In this document: in pieces, positions 16,457-24,593 of the stretch | Layout of the letters: each line of letters begins with the position of its first letter | Numbering within the stretch: position 1 is the first letter of the stretch | DNA from: Paracidovorax konjaci | GTDB taxonomy: Bacteria; Pseudomonadota; Gammaproteobacteria; Burkholderiales; Burkholderiaceae_C | Reading direction: 5' to 3' | DNA: 64,000 nucleotides | Assembly (NCBI RefSeq): GCF_900112675.1 | Contig: NZ_FOMQ01000002.1 | Span: 124,001 to 188,000, forward strand | Notes under the pieces: model-generated | Seen by the model: only the letters and a program-made list of their open reading frames with translations | Database searches by the model: none | Told to the model about the DNA's origin: nothing | Made by a program: the position numbers and the translations under genes

Positions 16457-17092
16457 ATGGAATTGCTCGACGTGCTGCAGTGGCGCTACGCCACGAAGAA
16501 GATGGACCCCTCCCGCGCCGTGCCGCAGGACACCGTGGACCGCATCCTGGAGGCCGCCCGGCTGGCGCCGACCTCCAGCGGACTGCAGCCCTACGAGATC
16601 ATCGTGGTCACCAGCGCCGACGTGCGGGCCCGCATCCGCGAAGTGGCCTGGAACCAGGCGCAGGTGACCGACGGCTCGCACCTGCTCGTGTTCGCCGCGT
16701 GGGACGACTACACCACCGAACGCATCAACCAGATGTTCGACTACACCAACGAAGTGCGGGGCTTCCGCAACGAGGGCTGGGAGAACTACCGCAACATGCT
16801 GCTCGGCTCGTACCCGCAGCGGGGCGCGGAGGTGAACTTCCAGCATGCCGCGCGGCAGGCCTACATCGGCTTCGGCGCCGCGCTCATCGCCGCGGCCGCC
16901 GAGGGCGTGGACAGCACGCCGATGGAGGGCTTCCAGCCCGAGGCGGTGGACGAGATCCTGGGCCTGCGCGCTCGCGGCCTGCGCAGCGTGACGCTGCTGC
17001 CGCTGGGGTACCGCCAGCCCGAGGAAGACTGGCTCGTCAACCTCAAGAAAGTGCGCCGTCCGCGCGAACAGTTCGTCTCCGAAGTGCGCTGA
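16457..17092 (+). CDS. Nitroreductase family NAD(P)H-dependent flavin oxidoreductase
   Basis: 211 residues from MELLDVLQWRYATKKMDPSR with an AGGAACC ribosome site. NfsB-like fold: the RYATKK FMN phosphate site near 10, RLAPTSSGLQPYEIIVV (about 35-52), HLLVFAAWDDY, AARQAYIGFGAALIAAAAEG and PLGYRQPEEDWL near the C-terminus. Expected to use FMN to reduce quinones or nitro compounds in the cytoplasm. The palindrome at 16342 may control it; TAGACT at 16403 resembles a -10 element. Convergent with the gene at 17237, with a hairpin repeat between. Confidence 0.9.
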   Translation: MELLDVLQWRYATKKMDPSRAVPQDTVDRILEAARLAPTSSGLQPYEIIVVTSADVRARIREVAWNQAQVTDGSHLLVFAAWDDYTTERINQMFDYTNEVRGFRNEGWENYRNMLLGSYPQRGAEVNFQHAARQAYIGFGAALIAAAAEGVDSTPMEGFQPEAVDEILGLRARGLRSVTLLPLGYRQPEEDWLVNLKKVRRPREQFVSEVR

Positions 17093-17133
17093 CCCGCCAG
17101 GGCGTCGCAGCTACCGGCACGGAGGTGAAATCG

Positions 17134-17185
17134 CCTCCATGCCGCCGGATCCATTGAATAGTTTGCTATATATTTAATAGCAAAC
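17134..17185 (+). repeat. TTTGCTAT-hairpin repeat, copy A
   Basis: Block CTCCATGCCGCCGGATCCAT, then TGAATA, followed by a 9-bp perfect stem GTTTGCTAT / ATAGCAAAC with a 7-nt AT loop (17161-17185). The same block occurs at 50186 and, inverted, at 61119. It fills the gap between the convergent nitroreductase and the gene at 17237, where a bidirectional terminator is expected. Confidence 0.8.
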
Positions 17186-17236
17186 GCCGGTGGCGACCCT
17201 GCCCGCATCGCCGGGCCTTGCCTCCGGCGCGGCCGG

Positions 17237-17752
17237 TCAGAACAGCCGGCGCAGCAGCGCAATGAGCGCCAACGCCAGGCCGGCCAGGGCCGCCACGGCG
17301 CGCAGCGCCCGCTCGCGGTGTTCCCGCCAGTGCGCGTTCAGGCCCATCTCGTGCAGCACCTGGGGAACCCGGCCGTGCAGCAGGTCGGACAACAGCCCTT
17401 CCAGCACGTTGACGCGGTCGGCCAGCAACAGCAGCAGCCAATGGCGCAGATCGCTCTCGCTCGTCTGGAAAGCCAGGCGGCGCAACATTCCGCTCACGCC
17501 CGAGGGCGGGACCGTGGTGCCGAACACGGGCGTGAGGCCCGGGCGCTCGATCGAATGCAGCACCTCCACGGTGGGTGTCTGCGCCTCGGGCCGCTTCCAC
17601 GGCACGTCGATGCGCGGCGGCGTGCGTTCGCGCGGCACGGCGGGGCGGTCTTCGCGCCGCAGGTCGGCCCCCCAGCCGGGGATGCTGCCGGCATCGGCGC
17701 GGGCGCGCGGGCCCGGCGGGGTGGCGTCGATGTGGATGGTGGCGGTGGTCAT
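17237..17752 (-). CDS. Hypothetical protein with a C-terminal membrane anchor
   Basis: 171 residues from MTTATIHIDATPPGPRARAD with an AAAGGA ribosome site. The first 75 residues are Pro/Arg-rich and probably disordered; the middle is helical (SESDLRHWLLLLLADRVNVL); the last 25 residues form one hydrophobic helix (AVAALAGLALALIALLRRLF) typical of a tail anchor. No family recognised. It follows the zinc alcohol dehydrogenase on the same strand after 47 bp and is probably cotranscribed, but no functional link can be read. Confidence 0.6.
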   Translation of the reverse strand: MTTATIHIDATPPGPRARADAGSIPGWGADLRREDRPAVPRERTPPRIDVPWKRPEAQTPTVEVLHSIERPGLTPVFGTTVPPSGVSGMLRRLAFQTSESDLRHWLLLLLADRVNVLEGLLSDLLHGRVPQVLHEMGLNAHWREHRERALRAVAALAGLALALIALLRRLF

Positions 17753-17799
17753 GCGGTGTCCTTTCGGGGCGGAGCGATGGGCTTCGGGGTCGGAGTCGT

Positions 17800-18948
17800 T
17801 CAGGCTGCGGCGGGCACGATCACGGGCTTGATGCAGCCGTCCAGCTTGCTCGAGAACGTGTGGTATGCCTCGGCGATGTCCTCGAGCCCGAAGCGGTGGG
17901 TGATGATTTCGCGGGGGCGGATGCGCCCGGCCTGGATGTGTTCGATGAGGCGCGGCAGGTGCCGCTTCACGCTCGCCTGGTTCATGCGCAGCGTCAGACC
18001 CTTGTTGACGGCGTTGCCGATCGGCACGGCGTTGAACGTGGGCCCGTACACGCCCACGATGGACACCGTGCCGCCTTTGCGCACCGAGTTGATGCACCAG
18101 TGCAGCACGGTGGCCGCGCCGCCCTGCAGTTTCAGCCGCACGCCCGTGAGCGATTGAGCGAAGGAGCCCGCGGCCTCGCAACCCACCGCGTCGATGCAGA
18201 CGTCGGGCCCCAGGCCGTCGGTCATGCCCTTGAGGTGCACGGCCATGTCCCGCACGCTCTTGAAATCCACCGTTTCGCAGGGCGCGTAGCCGCGGACGAA
18301 ATCCAGGCGGTACTCGACGTGGTCCACCACGATCACGCGCCCGGCGCCGAGCAGCCACGCGCACCGCGCTGCGAAGATGCCGACCGGCCCGGCGCCGAAC
18401 ACCACCACGGTGTCGCCCTCGCGGATGCCGCCCATCTCCGCCGCCTGGTAGCCCGTGGGCAGCGCGTCGGTGAGCAGCACGGCGTCGTCCAGATCGAGGT
18501 CGGAGGGGATGACCTGCGGCCCCACGTCGGCCAGGGGCACGCGCACGTACTCGGCCTGGCCGCCGTCGTAGCCGCCCGTGGTGTGCGAGTAGCCGTAGAT
18601 GCCGCCCACGGCCGTGGCCTCGGGGTTGGTGTTGTGGCAGTTGCTGTACAGCTCCTTCTGGCAGAAGTAGCACGAGCCGCAGAAGATGTTGAACGGCACG
18701 AGCACGTGGTCGCCCGGCTTGAGATTGCGCACCGAAGGCCCGACGGCCACCACGGTGCCCGTGAACTCATGGCCGAAGGTGGTGCCGACGCGCGTGTCGG
18801 GCACGAGGCCGTGGTAGAGGTGCAGGTCCGATCCGCAGATGCACGAGCGCGTGACGCGCACGATGGCATCGTTGGGATGCTCGATGTCGGGTTCCTGTTT
18901 GTGCGATGCCCGCACGCGGTAGGGGCCGCGGTAGTTCATTGCCAGCAT
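17800..18948 (-). CDS. Zinc-dependent alcohol/formaldehyde dehydrogenase-like protein
   Basis: 382 residues from MLAMNYRGPYR (AAAGG 13 bp upstream); a second ATG three codons later (18939) is possible. Medium-chain dehydrogenase: catalytic zinc ligands in RSCICGSDLHLYHG and GHEFTG, structural zinc cysteines in CGSCYFCQKELYSNC, and Rossmann motif VVVFGAGPVGIFAARCA near 190. The long form with insertions (HTTGGYDGGQAEYVRVP, LHWCINSVRKGG) resembles glutathione-independent formaldehyde dehydrogenases. Predicted NAD-dependent oxidation of an alcohol or aldehyde hydrate; exact substrate unknown. Confidence 0.9.
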   Translation of the reverse strand: MLAMNYRGPYRVRASHKQEPDIEHPNDAIVRVTRSCICGSDLHLYHGLVPDTRVGTTFGHEFTGTVVAVGPSVRNLKPGDHVLVPFNIFCGSCYFCQKELYSNCHNTNPEATAVGGIYGYSHTTGGYDGGQAEYVRVPLADVGPQVIPSDLDLDDAVLLTDALPTGYQAAEMGGIREGDTVVVFGAGPVGIFAARCAWLLGAGRVIVVDHVEYRLDFVRGYAPCETVDFKSVRDMAVHLKGMTDGLGPDVCIDAVGCEAAGSFAQSLTGVRLKLQGGAATVLHWCINSVRKGGTVSIVGVYGPTFNAVPIGNAVNKGLTLRMNQASVKRHLPRLIEHIQAGRIRPREIITHRFGLEDIAEAYHTFSSKLDGCIKPVIVPAAA

Positions 18949-19061
18949 GGGGTTCGCTTGCCTTTCGTCAGAGCCGGTGGTGCGGGAGAGAAGCCCGTCC
19001 TGTGGTCCATCTTGCGAACTTCCCGGGGTCTGTCGGTGTAGGACGTGCGCACGCTTACGAA

Positions 19062-19622
19062 TCACTGCGCGGCCGTGGCGCAGGCGTCGGCGCCAGCGGC
19101 TGCGTCTGCGCCCCACGCCCGGAGCGCGGCCACGATGCGCTCGGCGCCTCCGCCGTAGAGCATGGTGAAGTGGTTGCCCGGAATGCGCACGGGACGCGTG
19201 CGCAGCAGCTGCGCAGTGGTCTCCGCCCCCTCGTCCGTCAGCATCGGCATGCCCATCCAGAACGGTTCCGTGGCCTGTGCCAGCAGGGCGGGCACCTGCA
19301 CGCGCGCCGCGCAGTCGCGCCATTGGCGCTGCGTCACGCTCTGCACGTGCAGGGAGGCGAGGTGCGCGGTGCCGGCGCGCGCCGAGGTGGTGTAGAGGCC
19401 CGGGCCGATGGCGGCGAGGTCCGCTTCCACGAAGCCTTGCATCGCGGCATGCCAGGGCGCGACGAAAGGCGCGCTGCGCACCACCGTGTCGCGGTAGGCG
19501 CCCACCGATGGGTACACGCCGTCCAGCCGCGCGGCCACCATCGCGAATTCGAGGCAGTGCAGGTTGATGCCGTCGGTGCGCAGGTGGTGCGACCGGGAAG
19601 GGCGGTGAGAGGGCAGGACCAT
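19062..19622 (-). pseudogene. Alpha/beta hydrolase with an internal deletion removing the nucleophile region
   Basis: 186 codons from MVLPSHRPSRS, no internal stop. The start looks like the beginning of an alpha/beta hydrolase (LRTDGINLHCLEF, residues 14-26), but it runs straight into MVAARLDGVYPSVGAYRDTV, which in full-length relatives lies past the catalytic serine. About 110-120 residues (HG oxyanion loop and GxSxG) are absent; no GxSxG occurs anywhere. The C-terminal His motif IPGNHFTMLYGGG is kept. An in-frame deletion near 19540-19548 is the simplest explanation. It could still encode a stable but inactive protein. Confidence 0.65.
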
Positions 19623-19718
19623 GGCGGCGGTGCGCGCTGCTAAGGCGCTTTGCGGTAGCGATCGGCCGCACCGTACCCGAGCCTGCACGGCCGGGCCGGC
19701 CGATCACGGCCTTGTCCT

Positions 19719-19740
19719 ACGGGCCCGGCCGTGGGCCCGT
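19719..19740 (-). terminator. Hairpin at the end of the mocA-like gene
   Basis: Perfect 8-bp GC stem ACGGGCCC / GGGCCCGT with a 6-nt loop, touching the stop codon of the minus-strand mocA-like gene. No T-run follows, so a rho-independent role is probable but not certain. Confidence 0.45.
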
Positions 19741-20351
19741 CAGGATGGCGCCGTGGGCAGATCGGCCGGCGTATCCACATCGCGCAGCACGCCGGGGTCA
19801 TCCACCTCGACGGTGCGTGCCCGGCCCCAGTCCACGCGCTGCGCCCCGGCCTGTGCGCCGGTGGCCCGTGCGAGCGCGGCGAAGCAATGGCGCGGAAGGC
19901 CGCGCGGGTTGCCTGCGCGGCCGCGGAACACCGGCAGCGTGGGGGCCGCGCCCTGCGCGAGCGCGGTGCGCAGCGCCAGCAGTGTGTCGGTGCGCACCCA
20001 GGGCATGTCGGCCAGCCCGACCACCACCGCGCCGATGTCCTCCTGCGCGAGCGCCCACTGCATGGCGGCTGCGAGCGAGGTGCCCTGGCCTTCGTGGCTG
20101 CGTGCATTCACCACGGCCGCCAGGCCCAGGCGGGCGCACAGCGCCTGCCCGAACGCATCGCCCGGCGGCAGCACGACGGCTACCCGCCCGAACACCTGGC
20201 CGAAACGCTGCGCCACGGTGGCCAGCATGGGCTGGCCATCCACCGCCACGGCCTGCCGCTTGTCGCTGCCGAACCGCGTGGCCGCGCCCGCGGCGAGAAC
20301 GATGCCGGCCACGCAGGGCGGCGGGGGAGAAGCAGCGGGCGGGATGGGCAT
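19740..20351 (-). CDS. mocA: Molybdenum cofactor cytidylyltransferase (MocA-like)
   Basis: 203 residues from MPIPPAASPPPP. NTP-transferase fold with the nucleotide-binding loop GIVLAAGAATRFGSDKR (16-32), GQGTSLAAAMQWAL, and LADMPWV for metal binding. MocA transfers CMP to molybdopterin to make the cytosine dinucleotide form used by xanthine-dehydrogenase-family enzymes. Its position, divergent from a PaoABC-type molybdoenzyme whose PaoC needs that cofactor, supports this over MobA. The 149-bp shared gap should hold both promoters; no operator was recognised. Confidence 0.85.
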   Translation of the reverse strand: MPIPPAASPPPPCVAGIVLAAGAATRFGSDKRQAVAVDGQPMLATVAQRFGQVFGRVAVVLPPGDAFGQALCARLGLAAVVNARSHEGQGTSLAAAMQWALAQEDIGAVVVGLADMPWVRTDTLLALRTALAQGAAPTLPVFRGRAGNPRGLPRHCFAALARATGAQAGAQRVDWGRARTVEVDDPGVLRDVDTPADLPTAPS

Positions 20352-20500
20352 GGGCCCAGCATACGCCGGCCCTGGCGCTGCGCGGTGCCGTGCCGTAAAC
20401 GCCGTGTGGCGAAGTCGGCCGTGTGCGCGCGGTCTTCCTACAGCCCTCTGCGGGCATGCCGCAGACACTTTGCCGTTCCCCCGGCAGTGAAGGAAGCCAG

Positions 20501-21127
20501 ATGCAATCCAGCCACCCCACGTCGGTCGCCCGCGCCAGCGGACCGGCCGAATCCGCCGTGTCGACCCATGCCGTGCAGCTGCACGTGAATGGCACGGCAC
20601 AGCACCTCGACCTGCCCAGCTGGGTGACGCTGCTCGACATGCTGCGCGAACTGCTCGGCCTCACGGGCACCAAGAAAGGCTGCGACCACGGTCAGTGCGG
20701 CGCCTGCACGGTGCTCGTGGACGGGCAGCGCATCAATGCCTGCCTCACGCTCGCCGTCATGCACGACGGCGCGCACATCACCACGGTGGAAGGGCTGCCC
20801 GCGCTGTGCGGCAGCGGCGCCGCGGAGGGCGGCGCGCTGCACCCCCTGCAGCAGGCCTTCATCGACCACGACGCCTTCCAGTGCGGCTATTGCACGCCGG
20901 GCCAGCTGTGCTCGGCCGTGGGCCTGCTGAACGAAGGCGGCGTGTGCACGGCCGACGACATCCGCGAGCGCATGAGCGGCAACCTCTGCCGTTGCGGGGC
21001 CTACCCGCAGATCGTGCAGGCCGTGGCCGAAGTGGCGGGCGTGCCGCTGCGGGGCCCGCAGCCGTCTGCCGGCCGCGGCGCGCAGGCTGCGGTGCCGGCG
21101 GCACCGGCAGGGGAGGCGCTCGCATGA
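20501..21127 (+). CDS. paoA: Aldehyde oxidase iron-sulfur subunit (PaoA-like)
   Basis: 208 residues from MQSSHPTSVAR with an AAGGAAG ribosome site. Two [2Fe-2S] motifs: GCDHGQCGACTVLVDG plus INAC in the plant-ferredoxin-like domain, and CGYCTPGQ with NLCRCGAYPQI in the helical domain. No convincing Tat signal is visible, unlike E. coli PaoA, so export is uncertain. First gene of a tight operon: its TGA overlaps the next ATG (ATGA). Passes electrons from the molybdenum site to FAD or an external acceptor. Confidence 0.9.
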   Translation: MQSSHPTSVARASGPAESAVSTHAVQLHVNGTAQHLDLPSWVTLLDMLRELLGLTGTKKGCDHGQCGACTVLVDGQRINACLTLAVMHDGAHITTVEGLPALCGSGAAEGGALHPLQQAFIDHDAFQCGYCTPGQLCSAVGLLNEGGVCTADDIRERMSGNLCRCGAYPQIVQAVAEVAGVPLRGPQPSAGRGAQAAVPAAPAGEALA

Positions 21128-22209
21128 GGGGCTTCGACTACCTGCCGGCCCGCGATGCGGAGGAAGCCACCGCGGCGATGCCGCAGTCGCCGCTGCACCA
21201 CCCCAGCGAGCGCGCGCTGCCGGCCAAGTTCATCGCGGGCGGCACCAACCTCATCGACCTGATGAAGGAAAACGTGATGCGGCCGCGCCGCGTGGTCGAC
21301 GTGGGGCGGTTGCCGCTGTCCGGCATCGAGGCCATCGAGGGCGGCGGGCTGCGGCTGGGCGCCACCGCGCGCAATGCCGCCACGGCGAAGCACCCGCTCG
21401 TGCTGGAGCGCTACCCGGTGCTGGCGGCGGCCATTCTGGCCGGTGCCTCCCCGCAGATCCGCAACATGGCCACCAACGGCGGCAACCTGCTGCAGCGCAC
21501 GCGCTGCCACTACTTCTACGACGTGGCCGTGCCCTGCAACAAGCGCGAGCCCGGCACGGGCTGCCCCGCGCGCGACGGGCTCGCGCGGCAGCTCGCCATC
21601 CTGGGCACGAGCGACCACTGCATCGCCACGCACCCGTCCGACATGTGCGTGGCGCTGGCCGCGCTGGAGGCCGTGGTGCGCGTGCGCTCGCCGGTCGGGG
21701 AGCGGGACATCGCATTCGCCGACCTGCACCGCCTGCCCGGCGGCGAGCCCGACCGCGACACCACGCTGGCCTGCGACGAACTCATCATGCACATCGAACT
21801 GCCCGCGCAGGGCTTCGCGCGGCACAGCGCCTACCTCAAGCTGCGCGACCGTGCCTCGTATGCGTTCGCGCTGGTGTCGGTGGCAGCCGCGCTGGACTTG
21901 GACGAACAAGGCCGCATCCGCACGGCGCGCATCGCACTGGGCGGCGTGGCCCACAAGCCGTGGCGCGATCCCGCGGCCGAGGCGCTGCTCGCGGGCCGCG
22001 AAGCCACGGCGCAGGCTTTCGGCGAGGCCGCGCAGCGGCTCCTGCAGGGCGCCCGCGGCCACGGCGCACCGGGCGGCCCGGGCGACAACCGCTTCAAGAT
22101 CGAACTGGCCCGGCGGGCCATCGTGCGGGCGCTGGAGATGGCGCGCGACGGAGAACTCACCCAGACCGGCGAATTGGGCGCCGGCCATGCACAGGACATC
22201 GCGCCATGA
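21124..22209 (+). CDS. paoB: Aldehyde oxidase FAD-binding subunit (PaoB-like)
   Basis: 361 residues. FAD-binding CO-dehydrogenase-type fold: KFIAGGTNLIDLMKENV near 38, ATNGGNLLQRTRC near 121. It has the PaoB-type extra [4Fe-4S] cysteine loop: RCHYFYDVAVPCNKREPGTGC with Cys spaced across about 20 residues, absent from ordinary xanthine dehydrogenases. The C-terminal lobe YLKLRDRASYAFALVSVAAA is standard. Overlaps both neighbours by ATGA, so it is translationally coupled within the complex. Confidence 0.92.
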   Translation: MRGFDYLPARDAEEATAAMPQSPLHHPSERALPAKFIAGGTNLIDLMKENVMRPRRVVDVGRLPLSGIEAIEGGGLRLGATARNAATAKHPLVLERYPVLAAAILAGASPQIRNMATNGGNLLQRTRCHYFYDVAVPCNKREPGTGCPARDGLARQLAILGTSDHCIATHPSDMCVALAALEAVVRVRSPVGERDIAFADLHRLPGGEPDRDTTLACDELIMHIELPAQGFARHSAYLKLRDRASYAFALVSVAAALDLDEQGRIRTARIALGGVAHKPWRDPAAEALLAGREATAQAFGEAAQRLLQGARGHGAPGGPGDNRFKIELARRAIVRALEMARDGELTQTGELGAGHAQDIAP

Positions 22210-24593
22210 ACGCATCGATACCGAACGAAGTGGCGGACCACGCCCCCGAGGGCCAGCAACCCCGTGCCGCGCCGGGCACCGGCCCGGTCAAGCTGGGCAT
22301 GCCCGTCTCGCGCGTGGATGGCCGCCTCAAGGTGACGGGGCAGGCGCGTTACGCCGCGGAACACCCGGCCGACGACCTCGCCTATGGCGTGGTGGTCAAC
22401 AGCAGCATCGCGAAGGGCCGCATCCTGCGCATGAAGCTGGACCGGGCCCGCGCGGTGCCGGGCGTGCTGGACATCATCACGCACGACAACCGCCCCAAGG
22501 TCCGCTCCATGGACCTGTTCTACAAGGACATGACGGCCCCCGGCGGTTCGCCCTTCAAGCCGCTGCTGGACGGCGTGGTGCGCTACAGCGGCCAGCCCGT
22601 GGCGCTGGTGGTGGCCTGCACCTTCGAGGCGGCGCGCTGCGCGGCCTCCCTGGTGGAGATCGACTACGAGGTGGAGCGGCACGAAACGCACCTGCTGCGC
22701 CACCTGGGCCGCGCGCGCGAGCCCAGCCGCCTGAAGGCCGGCTACTCGCCGCCGCCGAAGCCGCGCGGCGATGCCGATGCCGCCTTCGCGCGCGCCCCGG
22801 TGAAGATCGAGGCCGAGTACTACAGCGGCGTGGAGCACCACAACCCCATGGAGATGCACGCCTCCACCGTGCTGCGCGGTGCCGACGGGCACCTGACCAT
22901 CTACGACAAGACCCAGAGCCCGCAGAACAGCCGCTGGCTGGTCTCGCGCGTGTTCGGTCTGGCCGAGGACGAGGTCACGGTGCGCAACCCGTTCGTGGGC
23001 GGCGCGTTCGGATCGGGGCTGCGGCCGCAGTACCAGCTGGTGCTGGCGGTGATGGCCGCGCTGCACCTGCAGCGCTCGGTGCGCGTGGTGCTCACGCGCC
23101 AGCAGATGTTCACCTTCGGCCACCGGCCCGAGACCTGGCAGCGCGTGAAGCTCGCGGCCGAGCGCGACGGCACGCTGCGCGCCGTGGTGCACGAGGCCGT
23201 CGCCGAAACCTCGCGCATGGAGGATTACGTCGAAGTGGTGGTGAACTGGTCGGGCCAGCTCTACCGCTGTGACAACGTGCGGCTGGGCTACCGCCTGGTG
23301 CCCCTGGACCAGTACACCCCCATGGACATGCGCGCGCCGGGCGCTGCGCACGGCGTGCATGCGCTGGAGGTGGCCATGGACGAGCTGGCCCATGCGCTGC
23401 GCATGGACCCGCTCGCGCTCCGCCTCAAGAACTACGCCGAACGCGACGCCTCGCAGGACTTGCCGTTCTCCACCAAGGAACTGCGCGCCTGCTATGGCCT
23501 GGGCGCCGCGCGGTTCGGCTGGGACGGCCGGCCGCTGGCGCCGCGCTCCATGCGCGAAGGCCGGGAACTCGTGGGCTGGGGCATGGCCACCGGCACCTGG
23601 GATGCGATGCAGATGTTCGCCAAGGTGCGCGCGGTCCTCCGCGCCGACGGCCACCTGGAAGTGAGCAGCGCGGCCTCGGACATCGGCACCGGCACGTACA
23701 CCGTCATGTCGATGATCGCCGCCGAGGCCATGGGCCTGCCGCTGGAGCGCGTGACCTTCCGCCTGGGCGATTCCACACTGCCGATGGCACCCATCGAGGG
23801 GGGTTCCTCGCACGTGGCGACGGTGGGGTCGGCCGTGGAAGGTGCCTGCGAGAAGCTGCAGCGCCTGCTGTGGGCGCTGGCCCGGCGCACGCGCGGCTCG
23901 GGCTTCGAGCGCACGCTGCTGCGGGATGTGGAGTTCGTGGACGGGCGCATGCGCCGCCGCGGCGCGCCGCCGCAGGAGCGCGGCATCGCGCTGGCCGACA
24001 TCCTGGCCGCCCAGGGGCGCTCGCAGGTGGAGGTGCGCCACCTGCTGCTTCCCAACGTGCCGAAACAGAAGAAATACGTGCGCGCCACGCACTCGGCCGT
24101 TTTCTGCGAGGTGAAGGTGGACGAAGAGCTGGGCACCGTGCGCGTCACCCGCGTGGTGAGCGCCATCGCGGCGGGCCGCATCCTGAGCGCCAAGACGGCG
24201 CACAGCCAAATCACCGGCGGCGTGGTGTGGGGCATCAGCCAGGCCCTGCACGAAGAGACGCAGACCGACCATGCCCTGGGCCGCTTCATGAACCACAACT
24301 ATGCCGAGTACCACATCGCCTCCAACGCCGACACGCCGCCCATCGACGTGATCTTCGTGCAGGAGGACGACCGCATCGTGAGCCGCCTGGGGGCCAAGGG
24401 CGTGGGCGAGATCGGCATCGTGGGCGTGGCCGCGGCCGTGTGCAACGCGATCTTCCACGCCACCGGCCGGCGCGTGCGCTCCACGCCGATGACGCCCGAC
24501 AAGGTCATGCGGCCCGCCCCCGATGCACCTGCCCAGGCCATGGAACACGTGCCGCCAGCGGTGGCGCATCAGGCCATGGGCGAACCGTCGTGA
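22206..24593 (+). CDS. paoC: Aldehyde oxidase molybdenum-binding subunit (PaoC-like)
   Basis: 795 residues. N-terminal Ald_Xan_dh hammerhead (SRVDGRLKVTGQARYAAEH near 33) followed by the large molybdopterin domains: NPFVGGAFGSGLRPQ, DMRAPGAAHGVHALEVAMDE, SDIGTGTYTVMSMIAAEAMG, EGGSSHVATVGSAV, and the catalytic Glu in GAKGVGEIGIVG near residue 737. The role is hydroxylation of aldehydes to acids with water as oxygen source. Together with PaoA and PaoB it forms the heterotrimer; XdhC downstream supplies sulfuration of the cofactor. Confidence 0.93.
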   Translation: MNASIPNEVADHAPEGQQPRAAPGTGPVKLGMPVSRVDGRLKVTGQARYAAEHPADDLAYGVVVNSSIAKGRILRMKLDRARAVPGVLDIITHDNRPKVRSMDLFYKDMTAPGGSPFKPLLDGVVRYSGQPVALVVACTFEAARCAASLVEIDYEVERHETHLLRHLGRAREPSRLKAGYSPPPKPRGDADAAFARAPVKIEAEYYSGVEHHNPMEMHASTVLRGADGHLTIYDKTQSPQNSRWLVSRVFGLAEDEVTVRNPFVGGAFGSGLRPQYQLVLAVMAALHLQRSVRVVLTRQQMFTFGHRPETWQRVKLAAERDGTLRAVVHEAVAETSRMEDYVEVVVNWSGQLYRCDNVRLGYRLVPLDQYTPMDMRAPGAAHGVHALEVAMDELAHALRMDPLALRLKNYAERDASQDLPFSTKELRACYGLGAARFGWDGRPLAPRSMREGRELVGWGMATGTWDAMQMFAKVRAVLRADGHLEVSSAASDIGTGTYTVMSMIAAEAMGLPLERVTFRLGDSTLPMAPIEGGSSHVATVGSAVEGACEKLQRLLWALARRTRGSGFERTLLRDVEFVDGRMRRRGAPPQERGIALADILAAQGRSQVEVRHLLLPNVPKQKKYVRATHSAVFCEVKVDEELGTVRVTRVVSAIAAGRILSAKTAHSQITGGVVWGISQALHEETQTDHALGRFMNHNYAEYHIASNADTPPIDVIFVQEDDRIVSRLGAKGVGEIGIVGVAAAVCNAIFHATGRRVRSTPMTPDKVMRPAPDAPAQAMEHVPPAVAHQAMGEPS

